A program made the position numbers and the translations under genes. From the NCBI GenBank assembly GCA_002435715.1, contig DISD01000102.1, positions 7,840-22,419 on the forward strand: a stretch of DNA of 14,580 bases, read 5' to 3'. Position 1 is the first letter of the stretch, and every line of letters starts with the position of its first letter. The DNA is from Rhodospirillaceae bacterium UBA6219 (GTDB taxonomy: Bacteria; Pseudomonadota; Alphaproteobacteria; Rhodospirillales; Magnetospirillaceae). Shown piece after piece: positions 13,563 to 14,580 of this stretch. Below the pieces are notes generated by a model. The model ran no database searches. It saw only the letters and a list, made by a program, of their open reading frames with translations, and was not told the origin of the DNA.

Positions 13563-14051
13563 TTACAATTCCACCACTTCCGCCACGTGGCCGGTATGGG
13601 CCAGGAAACGGCGCAGGCCGTCATTGGCGATGCTGGTGGTCATATGGTTACGCAAGGGGTGATAATTCAAAACCGGCTGCGCCATCATCCACGCATCCAG
13701 CACCGGGGTCACCCGACGCTCGTGGTCGTTGATCAGGGCGAAGGGGGTGACCGAGCCGGGTTCGACCCCCAGCACGTCCCCCAGCAAATCCGCCGAGCCA
13801 AAGGACAGCCGGGCCGAACCGATCCGCTTGGGCAGCGTCTTCAGATCGACGCGGGTGTGGGCCGGGGCCACCACCAGCCACAGCTTGCCCTTGGCGTCCT
13901 TCAGGAACAGATTCTTGCAATGGATGCCGGGAATGGCCCCCCACACTTCGTTGCCTTGCTCGACGGTGAAGGCGGGGGCGTGGTGGTGGGTTTCGACGCT
14001 GATCCCCAGGCGGTCGAAACAGGCGAACAGATCTTCGGGAGAAGCGGGCAC
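13563..14051 (-). CDS. Prolyl-tRNA editing protein, ProXp-ala/PrdX type (YbaK-ProRS associated domain)
   Basis: This single YbaK/EbsC-fold domain deacylates mischarged Ala-tRNA-Pro in trans. Many alphaproteobacteria have a ProRS without a full editing domain and rely on it. From the GTG at 14051 the protein has 162 residues. HAPAFTVEQ (24-32), PGIHCKNLFLKD (41-52), FALINDHERRV (104-114) and LNYHPLRNHMTTS (128-140) are family signatures. K46 and H131 correspond to the catalytic Lys and conserved His near positions 45 and 130 in Caulobacter ProXp-ala. The start is uncertain. An in-frame GTG at 14096 would add 15 residues with codons unusual for this genome (GTA, AAA, ACA, GGA). Neither has a good ribosome site; MPASPEDLFA fits the family best. 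It lies between the chemoreceptor and pepP-like genes. Confidence 0.87.
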   Translation of the reverse strand: MPASPEDLFACFDRLGISVETHHHAPAFTVEQGNEVWGAIPGIHCKNLFLKDAKGKLWLVVAPAHTRVDLKTLPKRIGSARLSFGSADLLGDVLGVEPGSVTPFALINDHERRVTPVLDAWMMAQPVLNYHPLRNHMTTSIANDGLRRFLAHTGHVAEVVEL

Positions 14052-14100
14052 GGCGGGGCAGGTCCGATGGTGGTTTCCTGTCCCGCCTTTTACCACGTCG

Positions 14101-14580
14101 TCACGCCGCCCGCACCTCTGACAGGAAGCGGTCGACGGCGTCGGTCAGTTGCCCCGCTTCTTCAGACAGATGCTGGGCCTGATCCAACAGATTGCCGGCG
14201 GAACGGCCGGTTTCGCCCGCCACCTGGCGCACGCCGACGACGTTTTCGGAAACGTGCTGGGTGCCCTGGGCGGCCTGCTGGGTATTGCGCGAGATTTCCT
14301 GGGTGGCCGCGCCTTGTTCCTCGATGGCGGCGGCGATAGAGCCGGAGATCTCGTTGATCTCGGCGATGACATGGCTGATTTCGCCGATGGCCTTGACCGC
14401 GTCATTGGTGGCCGATTGCACCGAACCGACTTGGCTGACGATTTCCTCGGTGGCCTTGGCGGTCTGGTTGGCCAAATTCTTCACCTCGCCGGCGACCACG
14501 GCGAAGCCCTTGCCGGCGTCACCGGCGCGCGCCGCCTCGATGGTGGCGTTCAACGCCAGCAAATTGGTCTGGCTGGCGAT
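14101..14580 (-). CDS. Methyl-accepting chemotaxis protein, C-terminal part (5' end outside window)
   Basis: The frame is open to the window edge and ends at TGA 14103-14101, giving 159 residues of the cytoplasmic signalling domain. The highly conserved hairpin tip that contacts CheA and CheW is present: ASQTNLLALNATIEAARAGD (2-21), followed by GKGFAVVAGEV. The descending coiled-coil helix follows, with IEEQGAATQEI in its adaptation region (Glu/Gln sites) and a final helix ending FLSEVRAA. There is no C-terminal CheR/CheB-docking pentapeptide. The sensor domain, membrane helices and ligand cannot be seen. The ProXp-ala gene begins 49 nt after the stop (or 4 nt by the longer start). Confidence 0.95.
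   Translation of the reverse strand: MASQTNLLALNATIEAARAGDAGKGFAVVAGEVKNLANQTAKATEEIVSQVGSVQSATNDAVKAIGEISHVIAEINEISGSIAAAIEEQGAATQEISRNTQQAAQGTQHVSENVVGVRQVAGETGRSAGNLLDQAQHLSEEAGQLTDAVDRFLSEVRAA

Noticed and set aside
11189..13732. 847-codon open frame on the plus strand opposite the aminopeptidase gene
   Set aside because: GC-rich antisense shadow; the minus frame has full M24 motifs, signals and spacing, while the plus frame is Gln/His/Gly-rich with no recognisable domain.
14070..14096. GTGGT / ACCAC inverted repeat after the chemoreceptor gene as a terminator
   Set aside because: Only 5 bp with a 17-nt loop and no T tract; not supportable.
1..14580. Search for mobile elements, CRISPR arrays, tandem repeats and tRNA genes
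   Set aside because: No direct-repeat arrays, transposase motifs, terminal inverted repeats or tRNA cloverleaf arms were noticed; genes cover nearly the whole window and the longest gap is 202 nt.

Overview
The window is a GC-rich, tightly packed stretch of chromosome. It looks like an alphaproteobacterium of the Rhodospirillales, perhaps Magnetospirillum-like. That placement is inferred from base composition, the style of the proteins and the presence of an ETF-beta lysine methyltransferase homologue and a ProXp-ala-type trans-editing protein; no marker was searched. I see no mobile element, CRISPR array, tRNA, rRNA or phage gene.

The layout is four blocks of alternating strand. (1) 1-336, plus: the 3' end of greB. 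(2) 372-5930, minus, read right to left: rpmI, rplT, pheS, pheT, a histidine phosphatase and an orphan periplasmic binding protein. This is the widespread L35-L20-PheRS translation cluster, but without infC directly in front of it. rpmI/rplT overlap by 1 nt (TAATG), pheS/pheT by 4 nt (ATGA), and the phosphatase starts 1 nt after pheT stops. A strong intrinsic terminator, which could form competing folds, lies between rplT and pheS. (3) 6133-11346, plus: a PAS / degenerate GGDEF / EAL protein, ubiA overlapping an ETF-beta lysine methyltransferase homologue, gloB, a glutathione S-transferase and a cupin_5 (DUF985) protein overlapping the GST. The themes are c-di-GMP turnover, ubiquinone and electron transfer, and glutathione-dependent detoxification. 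(4) 11435-14580, minus, read right to left: the 3' end of a chemoreceptor gene, a ProXp-ala/PrdX-type prolyl-tRNA editing protein, a long aminopeptidase P, and a small ABM-fold protein with the Asn-Trp-His triad of IsdG-type haem monooxygenases.

Both convergent junctions (336-372 and 11342-11401) carry inverted repeats that touch or overlap stop codons. The one divergent junction (5931-6132) holds a good sigma-70-type promoter for the ribosomal-protein operon. Just before rpmI is a small hairpin whose loop holds the Shine-Dalgarno sequence.

Most genes are recognisable housekeeping genes. The points most worth a second look are the possible rplT-pheS attenuator, the ubiA/ETFB-methyltransferase overlap, and the small haem-oxygenase-like gene downstream of pepP. 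I found no clearly unprecedented multi-gene system.
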